From the NCBI GenBank assembly GCA_025966215.1, contig JAOPVM010000287.1, positions 1 through 12,740 of the forward strand: DNA of 12,740 nucleotides. Reading direction: 5' to 3'. This DNA comes from Klenkia sp. (lineage in GTDB: Bacteria; Actinomycetota; Actinomycetes; Mycobacteriales; Geodermatophilaceae). Under the pieces are notes generated by a model. The model was given only the letters and a program-made list of their open reading frames with translations. It was not told where the DNA came from and did no database searches. The first letter of the stretch is position 1. Each line of letters begins with the position of its first letter. This document shows, in pieces, positions 1 to 6,800 of the stretch. Made by a program: the position numbers and the translations under genes.

Positions 1-315
1 CGTCTACTGGGACGGGTCGACTGTGCGGCGTCGCCCTGACCAGGGGCTTGCCGGAGCGTCCCGCTAGACCCGTCCGATGTGTCTTCCCACTGAGGGGCGT
101 CAATCGGGGCACTTTTGTGAGCTGTCGACGACCCAGCAACGCGCGTCTGGGCAACCGACGTGAGGCGGCCCGCACTCCGGTCGGGTCGTCGGAGCACGTC
201 CCTGTCCACCCGCGTCGACCTCGGGGCACGTCTTCCTGATCGGCCCTCAGATGGGCAGCTGACGCCGGGAGAGGTTCACCGGACACCACTCCTGCCCAGG
301 AGCTGCAGCCCCTTC
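1..315. other. Gene-free left edge
   Basis: No reading frame here has recognisable protein similarity on either strand; the ORFs that cross it are GC-driven open frames. It lies downstream of the toxin-antitoxin operon. The one stretch that stands out is around 99-132, with a T-rich core (GGGGCACTTTTG at 106-117) that is unusual in this GC-rich DNA and faintly resembles the short repeats at the ends of IS21-like elements. No transposase reading frame adjoins it, so I do not call an element. Confidence 0.4.
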
Positions 316-347
316 CCCGCGAGCCAGCCGTGGCACTGGCTTGGGGG
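316..347 (-). terminator. Hairpin after the toxin gene
   Basis: AGCCAG (322-327) pairs with CTGGCT (336-341) around an 8-nt loop. The stem extends through a G-T pair, a C-G pair, one mismatch and three more C-G pairs. It begins about 10 nt past the toxin stop codon on the minus strand. There is no U-tract, which is common for actinobacterial terminators. Confidence 0.5.
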
Positions 348-351
348 TCAC

Positions 352-696
352 TCACAGGCCCAAGTAGGTCCTCAGCTGGGTGGCCAGTCCATCGACCTCA
401 CCGGGTGCCAGCCTGCCCCGCTGGCGCACGAGCGCCGCTCGGTCGACCGGCTGGAGCGCGGTCACGTCGGCGTAGGACTGGTCGTAGCGGGTCAGCCCGG
501 CGTCTGCGGTCAGCGCGATGTGCGTCGCTGCCGGACCGGGAGTTCCGGTGACCGGTACGACCGCGACGTGACCCAGGCGGCTGTTCAGGGCGTTCACGCT
601 CAGGACGACGGCGGGGTGACGGCCGAAGTCGGGGAAGTCGACGTCCCAGACCTCCCCCCGGAGCGGGTCAGGAAGGGGCACCGGTGGCCTCGCCAC
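352..696 (-). CDS. mazF: PemK/MazF-family type II toxin
   Basis: This is a 114-residue protein, the usual size for MazF/PemK toxins. Members are sequence-specific endoribonucleases that cleave mRNA, and sometimes rRNA or tRNA, when the antitoxin is degraded. The family opening is visible: RGEVWDVDFP followed by the hydrophobic PAVVLSVNALN strand (residues about 13-37), then VAVVPVTGTPG, where MazF folds have the second beta strand and a conserved Thr/Ser. The start taken is GTG at 696; a second in-frame GTG at 681 would remove five proline-rich residues before the conserved core and is possible. The gene begins inside the end of the antitoxin gene (29-nt overlap), so the two are translationally coupled. 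A hairpin follows the stop. The family assignment is firm; the RNA target cannot be read from sequence. Confidence 0.88.
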   Translation of the reverse strand: MARPPVPLPDPLRGEVWDVDFPDFGRHPAVVLSVNALNSRLGHVAVVPVTGTPGPAATHIALTADAGLTRYDQSYADVTALQPVDRAALVRQRGRLAPGEVDGLATQLRTYLGL

Positions 697-940
697 CGTC
701 CACCGGCCGTGCCCGTCGCACCCCGACCGGCAGCGGGACGGGCTGGTCGCCGTAGAAGTCGGTCACGCTACGGGCCATCCGCTCCTCGGCCGCCCGCTGG
801 TGCAGCATCGCCAAGGCCGCGCGCACGATCTCGGTGCGCCCGCTCAGCCCCAGCACCGCGGAGTCCTCCCGGAGGGCAGCCGCCAGGTCGGAGTCGATGC
901 GGGCCTGCCACACCTCGCTGGGTCCTGCCGTCGTCGTCAT
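668..940 (-). CDS. Ribbon-helix-helix antitoxin of the MazF-type toxin
   Basis: This is a protein of about 90 residues. The N-terminal half, VWQARIDSDLAAALRED followed by a GRTEIVRAALAML helix, has the beta-helix-helix pattern of MetJ/Arc/CopG DNA-binding domains. The C-terminal half (ERMARSVTDFYGDQ onward) is the kind of extended tail that wraps the toxin in RHH-MazF pairs. The start chosen is ATG at 940, just before the conserved strand; an ATG at 946 adds two residues, and an upstream start at 985 would run into the regulator gene. There is no clear Shine-Dalgarno before 940, so the mRNA may be leaderless. The gene precedes and overlaps the toxin, the classic antitoxin-first order. Such antitoxins normally repress their own operon, alone or with the toxin. 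It lies only about 40 nt after the GntR stop, so read-through from that gene is possible. Confidence 0.8.
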   Translation of the reverse strand: MTTTAGPSEVWQARIDSDLAAALREDSAVLGLSGRTEIVRAALAMLHQRAAEERMARSVTDFYGDQPVPLPVGVRRARPVDGGEATGAPS

Positions 941-946
941 GCACAT

Positions 947-975
947 ACAGTCTGTCGTACAAGCCCGCCCGTCAA
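947..975 (-). promoter_or_regulatory. Possible promoter/operator of the toxin-antitoxin operon
   Basis: On the minus strand TTGACG (970-975) is a good -35 match. Downstream, just before the antitoxin ATGs, lies a less GC-rich stretch containing the small inverted repeat ACAG-T-CTGT. A clean -10 at 17-nt spacing is not visible, so this is tentative. The inverted repeat next to the start would suit autorepression by the RHH antitoxin. Confidence 0.3.
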
Positions 976-981
976 GGCTGG

Positions 982-1698
982 TCACCCCCGGTTGAGCCGG
1001 TCCATCTGCTCGTACGCCCCGGTCAGGTGCCCCAGGTGCCGCCCCATCGCGGCAGAAGCCCCGTCCGCGTCCTGGCCGGCAACCAGATCGTGCAGCTCGG
1101 CGTGATCGTCAGCGACACACGCCCATAACCCATCAGGCGCATGGTCCCGCCCGAACCGCGTCCCCAGCACCCGGAACAAGGGGGCCGTGATCACCTCCAG
1201 CAGCGGGTTGCCGGTGGCGCGCAGCAGGACCAGGTGGAAGTCCTGGTTGGCCGCGTAGGTCGCCTCCCCGGACGACGACGCGGGGTCGAACTCGGCGCGA
1301 CGCAGGTCCTCGAGATGCTCGGAGGTGCGGTGCAGGGCCGCCTCACCGGCAGCCGGCACCTCGAGGATGTGCCGGGTGGCCATCAGCTGCGCCACGGTCA
1401 CCCGCTCGGCAGCAGCCATGAGGGCGACGCCGGTCTCCAGGTGGGCACTGATGTGCCCGATCGTGGGCACGCTGACGAAACTGCCACCGCTGACCCCGCG
1501 GGTGGTCTGGATCAGGTTCTGGCTGGCCAGCGAGCGGAGCGCCTCGCGCACGGTGCTGCGGCCTACCCCGAAGTCCGCCGACAGCTCCTGCTCGGCGGGC
1601 AGACGCGCGCCGGGGGCCAGGTCGCCCGACAGGATCCGCGCCCGGATCTGCCCGGCCAGCACGGCGTACGCGGGTCCCGCCGGCACGCCGCTGGTCAC
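982..1698 (-). CDS. GntR-family transcriptional regulator, FCD type
   Basis: The protein has 238 residues, typical of FadR/VanR-type regulators. The N-terminal winged helix-turn-helix (residues about 8-70) shows the GntR signature: an IRARILSGDLAPGARLPAE block followed by GVGRSTVREALRSL and a wing ending in GGSFVS. The C-terminal all-helical FCD effector domain shows the residues that usually ligate a metal: the NQDFH helix, DDHAELH, and the final MGRHLGHL helix. FCD domains normally bind a carboxylate or related small-molecule effector. The start taken is GTG at 1698, directly before the conserved helix; GTG at 1728 adds ten residues. The open frame continues to 2247, but that part is antisense to wrbA and is not coding. 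The gene is divergent from wrbA and probably controls it and itself. The ligand is unknown. Confidence 0.88.
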   Translation of the reverse strand: MTSGVPAGPAYAVLAGQIRARILSGDLAPGARLPAEQELSADFGVGRSTVREALRSLASQNLIQTTRGVSGGSFVSVPTIGHISAHLETGVALMAAAERVTVAQLMATRHILEVPAAGEAALHRTSEHLEDLRRAEFDPASSSGEATYAANQDFHLVLLRATGNPLLEVITAPLFRVLGTRFGRDHAPDGLWACVADDHAELHDLVAGQDADGASAAMGRHLGHLTGAYEQMDRLNRG

Positions 1699-1732
1699 GC
1701 CGGCCAGTCTGCCAGCGCGCGTGCACACAGCG

Positions 1733-1776
1733 TTGACAGCCAGGCGTTGACGACGGCAATCGTCTGACAGTTGGAT
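1733..1776 (+). promoter_or_regulatory. Promoter of wrbA with candidate GntR operator
   Basis: TTGACG (1747-1752) and TTGGAT (1771-1776) are separated by 18 nt and would place transcription start near 1783, the preferred GTG of wrbA, implying a leaderless mRNA. A second, perfect TTGACA lies at 1733-1738. Between the -35 and -10 elements is an inverted repeat, GACGA (1749-1753) and TCGTC (1760-1764) with a 6-nt spacer. A dyad of that size in the gap between a GntR gene and its divergent neighbour is a natural operator. Promoter and operator are inferred from pattern only. Confidence 0.4.
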
Positions 1777-1782
1777 GGGAAC

Positions 1783-2397
1783 GTGCCCGTCACCCCCCGC
1801 GTCACCGTCGTCTTCTACTCCGCCACCGGCAACCTGGCCGCCATGGCGCAGGCCATCGGGAGGGGCGCGCAGGAACAGGGCGCCGAGGTGCGGCTGCGCA
1901 TCGTCCCCGAGCTCGCCCCGCCCGCCGCCATCGCGGCCAACCCGAAGTGGCAGGCCTTCGTCGACGCCGCGGAGTACGAGACCGCCACCCTCGACGACCT
2001 CGAGTGGGCCAACGGCCTGGCCCTCGGCAGCCCCACCCGCTTCGGCCTGCCCGCCGGCCAGCTCAAGGAGTTCCTCGACACCACCGGCGGCCTCTGGTTC
2101 CAGGGGAAGCTCGCCGACAAGGTCGGGACGGCGTTCACCAGCGCCTCCACCGGCCACGGCGGCCTCGAGTCGACGATCCTGGCGATGAACAACGTGCTCT
2201 ACCACTGGGGCTCGCTGGTCCTGCCCCTCGGCTACGGCGAGCGGCACCTCATGAAGGAGTCCGGCAACCCCTACGGCGGCTCCTTCGTCTCCCGCTCCGG
2301 CGCCGCCCCCGACGAGGTCGCCCTGGAGGCCTGCCGGCTGCAGGGCGTCCGACTCGCCACGTTCGCTGGCTTCGTCGCGGAAGGGCTGGCCGGGTGA
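1783..2397 (+). CDS. wrbA: WrbA-like NAD(P)H:quinone oxidoreductase
   Basis: This is a flavodoxin-fold protein of about 204 residues, close to the 198 of E. coli WrbA. The phosphate-binding loop of FMN is at YSATGN (residues 12-17). The second flavin loop is SPTRFG (83-88), followed by GQLKEFLDTTGGLW (92-105), the block most diagnostic of WrbA rather than plain flavodoxin. A GKLADKVGTAFTSAST strand comes next. WrbA enzymes carry out two-electron reduction of quinones with NAD(P)H in the cytosol, avoiding semiquinone formation. The start is GTG at 1783, supported by a possible leaderless promoter; TTG at 1771 would add four residues. Its TGA overlaps a GTG (GTGA, 2394-2397) that opens the following remnant, so the gene was probably first in an operon. 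The divergent GntR protein is the likely regulator. Whether the substrate is a quinone cannot be told from sequence. Confidence 0.88.
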   Translation: MPVTPRVTVVFYSATGNLAAMAQAIGRGAQEQGAEVRLRIVPELAPPAAIAANPKWQAFVDAAEYETATLDDLEWANGLALGSPTRFGLPAGQLKEFLDTTGGLWFQGKLADKVGTAFTSASTGHGGLESTILAMNNVLYHWGSLVLPLGYGERHLMKESGNPYGGSFVSRSGAAPDEVALEACRLQGVRLATFAGFVAEGLAG

Positions 2398-2550
2398 GCA
2401 CGCCCGAGGCGGTGACGGTCGGCGTCGGTCGCCTCGACTCCACCGAGCACCCCGGCCTGGTGATGGTCGACTGACAGCGCCTCTTCACCCTGGGCGGCGA
2501 CCCCGGGACGGCGCTGGGCGCGGCGGCCGAGACCTGCGCGGCCTGGCCTG
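2394..2550 (+). pseudogene. 5' remnant of an isochorismatase-like hydrolase
   Basis: Reading from the GTG that overlaps the wrbA stop gives a 26-residue peptide ending HPGLVMVD, then TGA (2472-2474), then in the same frame QRLFTLGGDPGTALGAAAE. Isochorismatase-family cysteine hydrolases begin with a hydrophobic strand ending in D-x-Q, where Asp is catalytic and the middle residue is often Met; here a stop occupies that middle position. Similarity fades near 2550, where a monooxygenase piece begins in another frame, so the catalytic Lys and Cys regions are gone. The overlap with wrbA suggests former translational coupling. The family includes RutB and several amidohydrolases; the specific function is lost. 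The call rests on a short match. Confidence 0.45.
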
Positions 2551-2814
2551 AACACCCCCGAGACCTACCGGGAGCACCGAGAAGTGGCCGCCGCCGCGGC
2601 CGCCGACGAGGGTGGGACGGCGCGGACGATCAACCTCCCCGAGGGTGCGGTCAACGTCGACATGGCCACCCTGGTCGGCTCCCCCGAGACCGTCGCCCGG
2701 CAGATCGACGAGGTCGCCACGATGCAGGGCGTGAAGGGGATGATGTTCACCTTCGACGACGTCGAGCAGGGCGTGCAGACCTTCGGCGAGAAGGTCAAGC
2801 CCCTGCTCGGCTGA
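2548..2814 (+). pseudogene. 3' remnant of a RutA-like flavin monooxygenase
   Basis: The frame reads LNTPETYREHREVAAAAAAD, then INLPEGAVNVDMATLVGS followed by VARQIDEVATMQGVKG and FTFDDVEQGVQTFGEKVKPLL to a stop at 2812-2814. The last 55 or so residues closely resemble the C-terminus of RutA, the pyrimidine-ring monooxygenase (recalled pattern: AVNINMGTLVGSY, VARMLDEVAS, FDDFLSGIETFGERIQPLM). The leading NTPETY piece resembles a RutA segment that normally lies roughly 65-80 residues further upstream, so there is an internal deletion. The N-terminal two thirds, including the flavin-binding barrel, are absent. A GTG at 2584 could start a 76-residue protein, but it has no convincing ribosome site and would not fold as an enzyme. 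It ends just before a strong terminator that probably served the intact operon. Confidence 0.72.
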
Positions 2815-2817
2815 GCC

Positions 2818-2859
2818 GCCGGCGGGGCTCCCGTCCCCCCGTGCGGGAGCCCCGTCGGC
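2818..2859 (+). terminator. Long terminator hairpin after the remnants
   Basis: An 11-bp perfect stem (2823-2833 with 2844-2854) around a 10-nt loop extends outward through one G-T pair and four more pairs, to about 16 bp in total. It starts 4 nt after the monooxygenase stop and precedes the Shine-Dalgarno of the next gene. There is no U-tract. Its position suggests it ended the wrbA-hydrolase-monooxygenase operon. Confidence 0.8.
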
Positions 2860-2881
2860 CCACGTCCCGGAAGGACCCCTC

Positions 2882-3778
2882 GTGACCTCGTTCGTCGCCC
2901 CCCGCCCGAACCCGCGCGCCCGGCTGCGCGAGCTGCTGGCCGCCGCCCAGGAGACCCGCAGCCCGCTCATCGCGCCCGGCGCCTACGACGCGCTCAGCGC
3001 CCGCCTGGTGCAGCAGGCCGGTTTCGACGTGGTCTACATGACCGGCTTCGGGACGTCGGCCTCGCTGCTGGGCCGCCCGGACGTCGGACTGCTGGGCGGC
3101 GCGGAGATGACCGACAACGCCCGGCGGATGGCCCAGGCGGTCGACGTCCCGCTGATCGCCGACGCCGACACCGGGTACGGCAACGCGCTCAACGTCGTCC
3201 GGACGGTGCGGGAGTACGAGCAGGCCGGCGTCGCCGGGCTGCAGCTGGAGGACCAGGTCTCCCCCAAGCGCTGCGGGCACATGGCCGGCAAGGCCGTCAT
3301 CGACATCGACGAGGCCGTCGCCAAGGTGCGCGCCGCCGTCGCCGCCCGCACCGACCCCGACCTGGTGGTCATCGCGCGTACCGACGTCGCCCAGGTCGAG
3401 GGCACCCGGGCCGCGATCGACCGGGCGCTGCGGTTCGCCGACGCCGGCGCCGACGTGCTCTTCGTGGAGGCTCCGCGCACCGCCGAGGACGTCGAGCTGG
3501 TCGCCACCGAGCTGACGGGCCACCACCTGCTGTTCAACTGGGTGGAGGGCGGGGCCACCGAGGGCCTGACCATGGACACCGTCGCCGAGCTGGGCTTCTC
3601 CCTCGTGCTCTTCCCGATCAGCACGCTGCTGGCCGCCACCCACGCGATGCAGGCGGCGCTGTCCACGCTGAAGCAGACGTCGTCCACCGCCGGGGCCCCG
3701 ATGGGCGACTTCGACGGGTTCCTGCAGACCATCGGCCTGCCCGAGCTGCGCGCCGACGAGGCCCGCTTCGCCGTCTGA
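2882..3778 (+). CDS. Isocitrate lyase/PEP mutase superfamily enzyme (methylisocitrate-lyase-like)
   Basis: This is a 298-residue protein, the usual length for PrpB-type enzymes. It shows the family's barrel motifs: GAYDALSARL (33-42), DADTGYGN with metal-contacting Asp residues (94-101), and EDQVSPKRCGH (123-133). The KRCGH sequence is the catalytic loop of carbon-carbon lyases such as 2-methylisocitrate lyase and 2,3-dimethylmalate lyase; phosphonate-forming mutases lack this Cys. The expected reaction is therefore cleavage of a 2-hydroxy di- or tricarboxylate to pyruvate plus a second acid, with Mg2+, in the cytosol. No methylcitrate synthase or dehydratase gene is nearby, so a role in propionate breakdown is not supported by context, and oxaloacetate decarboxylase activity is also possible. 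The start is GTG at 2882 with GGAAGGA (2869-2875) at 6-nt spacing. It is convergent with pyruvate carboxylase. Confidence 0.85.
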   Translation: MTSFVAPRPNPRARLRELLAAAQETRSPLIAPGAYDALSARLVQQAGFDVVYMTGFGTSASLLGRPDVGLLGGAEMTDNARRMAQAVDVPLIADADTGYGNALNVVRTVREYEQAGVAGLQLEDQVSPKRCGHMAGKAVIDIDEAVAKVRAAVAARTDPDLVVIARTDVAQVEGTRAAIDRALRFADAGADVLFVEAPRTAEDVELVATELTGHHLLFNWVEGGATEGLTMDTVAELGFSLVLFPISTLLAATHAMQAALSTLKQTSSTAGAPMGDFDGFLQTIGLPELRADEARFAV

Positions 3779-3783
3779 GCCTG

Positions 3784-3804
3784 CGCCGCCGTCCCACGGC
3801 GTCG
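3784..3804. terminator. Shared hairpin between convergent genes
   Basis: CGCCGT (3787-3792) and ACGGCG (3796-3801) form a 6-bp stem on a 3-nt loop, with two more pairs beyond one mismatch. It fills most of the 29-nt gap between two convergent stop codons, so it could terminate both transcripts. The stem is short and the base composition makes chance hairpins common. Confidence 0.4.
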
Positions 3805-3807
3805 GCG

Positions 3808-6800
3808 TCAGCCCAGCACCACCAGCAGGTCACCACCCTCCACCTGCTGCACCGCGCTGATCGCCAGCCGCGCGACGGTGCCGGCCTGCGGGGCGGTGAT
3901 GCCGGCCTCCATCTTCATGGCCTCGATGGTCGCCACGGTGTCCCCGGCGGCCACCTCGTCGCCCTCGGCGACCTGCAGGGTGACGACACCGGCGAACGGT
4001 GCCGCGACCTCACCGGGCTTCGAGCGGTCGGCCTTCTCCGCGGCCTTCACTGCCGAGTCCACCGAGCGGTCGCGCACGCTCACCGGGCGCAGCTGGCCGT
4101 TGAGCGTGCACATCACGGTCCGCATGCCGCGCTCGTCGGCGTCGCTGACCGCCTCGATGCCGATCAGCAGCCGGACGCCGGGCTCCAGGTCGACGGCGTG
4201 CTCGACCCCCCGGCGCAGCCCGTAGAGGAACTCCTTGCTGGGCAGCACCGAGGTGTCGCCGTAGCTCTCCCGGTGCGCGTCGAACTCCGCCGTCGGCCCG
4301 GGGAACAGCAGCCGGTTCAGCGTCGGCCGGGGGGTGTCCCGCAGTCCGGCCAGGTCGTCGTCGGACAGCTCGGCCGCCGGGGCGGCCTTCCGCCGTCCCT
4401 CCAGGGCCTTGGAGCGGAACGGCTCGGGCCAGCCGCCGGGCGGGTCGCCGAGCTCGCCGCGCAGGAACCCCACCACCGAGTCGGGGACGTCGAACGCCCC
4501 GGGGTCGGCGGCGAACGCGGTGACGTCGACGCCGGCCCCGACCAGCTGCAGGGCCAGGTCGCCGACCACCTTGGACGACGGGGTGACCTTCACCAGGTGC
4601 CCGAGCAGCCGGTCGGCCGCGGCGTAGGCGTCCTCGACCTCCTCGAACCGTTGGCCCAGGCCCAGCGCGATGGCCTGCTGGCGCAGGTTGGACAGCTGCC
4701 CGCCGGGGATCTCGTGGGTGTAGACCCGACCGGTGGGCGAGGGCAGGCCCGACTCGAACGGCGCGTACACCCGCCGGACGGCCTCCCAGTACGGCTCCAG
4801 GTCGTTGACCGCGGCCAGGTCGAGGCCGGTGGCCCGCTCGGTGTGGTCGGTGGCGGCGACGATCGCGCTCAGCGGCGGCTGGGACGTCGTCCCGGCCATC
4901 GAGGCGACCGCGCCGTCCACGGCGTCCACCCCGGCCTGCCAGGCCGCCATCAGCGTGGCGAGCTGGCCGCCGGCGGTGTCGTGGGTGTGCAGGTGCACGG
5001 GCAGGTCGAACCGCTCGCGCAGCGCGCTGACCAGGGTGGCCGCGGCCGGTGGGCGGAGCAGGCCGGCCATGTCCTTGATCGCCAGCACGTGCGCGCCGGC
5101 CTCGACGATCTCCTCGGCCAGGTGCAGGTAGTAGTCCAGCGTGTAGAGCTGCTCGGCCGGGTCGGACAGGTCGCCGGTGTAGCAGAGCGCCACCTCGGCC
5201 AGCGCCGTCCCGGTGTCGCGCACGGCCTGGATCGCCGGGCGCATCTGGGACACGTCGTTGAGCGCGTCGAACACCCGGAAGACGTCGATGCCGGTGCGCG
5301 CGGCCTCGTGCACGAACGTCTCGGTCACCTGGGTCGGGTAGGGCGTGTAGCCCACGGTGTTGCGCCCGCGCAGCAGCATCTGCAGCGCGATGTTCGGCAC
5401 CACCTCGCGCAGCGCGGCCAGCCGCTCCCACGGGTCCTCGTGCAGGAAGCGCAGCGCGACGTCGTAGGTCGCCCCGCCCCATGCCTCCAGGCTGAGCAGC
5501 TGCGGTGTCGTCCGGGCCACGTGCGGGGCGACGGCGAGCAGGTCCTTGGTGCGCACCCGGGTGGCCAGCAGCGACTGGTGGGCGTCGCGGAAGGTGGTGT
5601 CGGTGACCGCGAGCGCGGTCTGCGCGCGCAGGTCGGCCGCGAACCGCTCCGGGCCGACGGCGAGCAGCCGTTGCCGGGAGCCCTCGGGCGGGGTGCCGAC
5701 CAGCTCGACCTGCGGGAGCTTCTCGGTGGGGTCGACCAGGTGCGGGCGCGCACCGTGCGGCTCGTTGACCGTGACGTCGGCGAGGTAGGCCAGCAGCCGG
5801 GTGCCGCGGTCGGCGGACTGCCGGGCGGTCAGCAGCTCCGGGCGCTCCTCGATGAACGACGTCGTCACCCGGCCGGCCCGGAAGTCGGGGTCGTCGAGCA
5901 CGGCCTGCAGGAACGGGATGTTGGTGGAGACCCCGCGGATGCGGAACTCGGCGACCGCGCGGCGGGCCCGGGCGACGGCGAGGTCGAAGTCCCGGCCGCG
6001 GCAGGTGAGCTTGACCAGCATCGAGTCGAAGTGCGCACCGACCTCGGCACCCAGCGACGAACCGCCGTCCAGCCGCACACCGGCGCCACCGGGCGAGCGG
6101 TAGGCGGTGATCCGGCCGGTGTCGGGACGGAACCCGTTGGCCGGGTCCTCGGTGGTGATCCGGCACTGCAGCGCGGCCCCGCGCAGGACGACGGTGTCCT
6201 GACTGAGCCCGAGGTCGGCCAGCGACTCCCCCGCGGCGATCCGCAGCTGGGACTGCACCAGGTCGACGTCGGTGACCTCCTCGGTGACCGTGTGCTCGAC
6301 CTGGATGCGCGGGTTCATCTCGATGAACACGTGCTTGCCGCTCTCGTCGAGCAGGAACTCCACGGTGCCGGCGCAGGTGTAGTCGATCGCCTGGGCGAAC
6401 GCGACGGCGTCGGCGCACATCCGCTCCCGCAGCTCGGCGGGCAGGTTCGGCGCGGGCGCGAGCTCGATGACCTTCTGGTGCCGGCGCTGCACCGAGCAGT
6501 CGCGCTCGAACAGGTGGATGACGTTGCCCTGGGTGTCGGCGAGGATCTGCACCTCGATGTGCCGCGGGTTCACCACGGCCTGCTCGATGAACACCGTCGC
6601 GTCGCCGAACGCCGACTCGGCCTCCCGCATCGCCGCCTCGATCGAGCTGCGCAGCTGGCCCTGCTCGTCGACCTTGCGCATCCCTCGCCCGCCGCCGCCG
6701 GCAACCGCCTTGACGAACAGCGGGTAGGCCATGTCGGCGGCCTGCTCGAGCAGCGCGTCGACGTCGTCGGTGGGCTCGGTGGAGCCCAGCACCGGCAGCC

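Noticed and set aside
160..1128. 322-codon open frame on the plus strand
   Set aside because: It is antisense to the toxin, the antitoxin and the end of the GntR gene, and its product is Arg/Pro-rich without domains.
1699..2247. N-terminal extension of the GntR frame
   Set aside because: This part is antisense to wrbA, has no recognisable domain, and GntR similarity begins right after the GTG at 1698.
2472..2474. TGA read as selenocysteine
   Set aside because: The position normally holds Met or another ordinary residue, no selenocysteine insertion hairpin is evident, and the rest of the gene is missing.
2584..2814. A genuine 76-residue small protein
   Set aside because: Its sequence is the tail of a RutA-like enzyme, it lacks a good ribosome site, and upstream residues in the same frame continue the family resemblance without a start.
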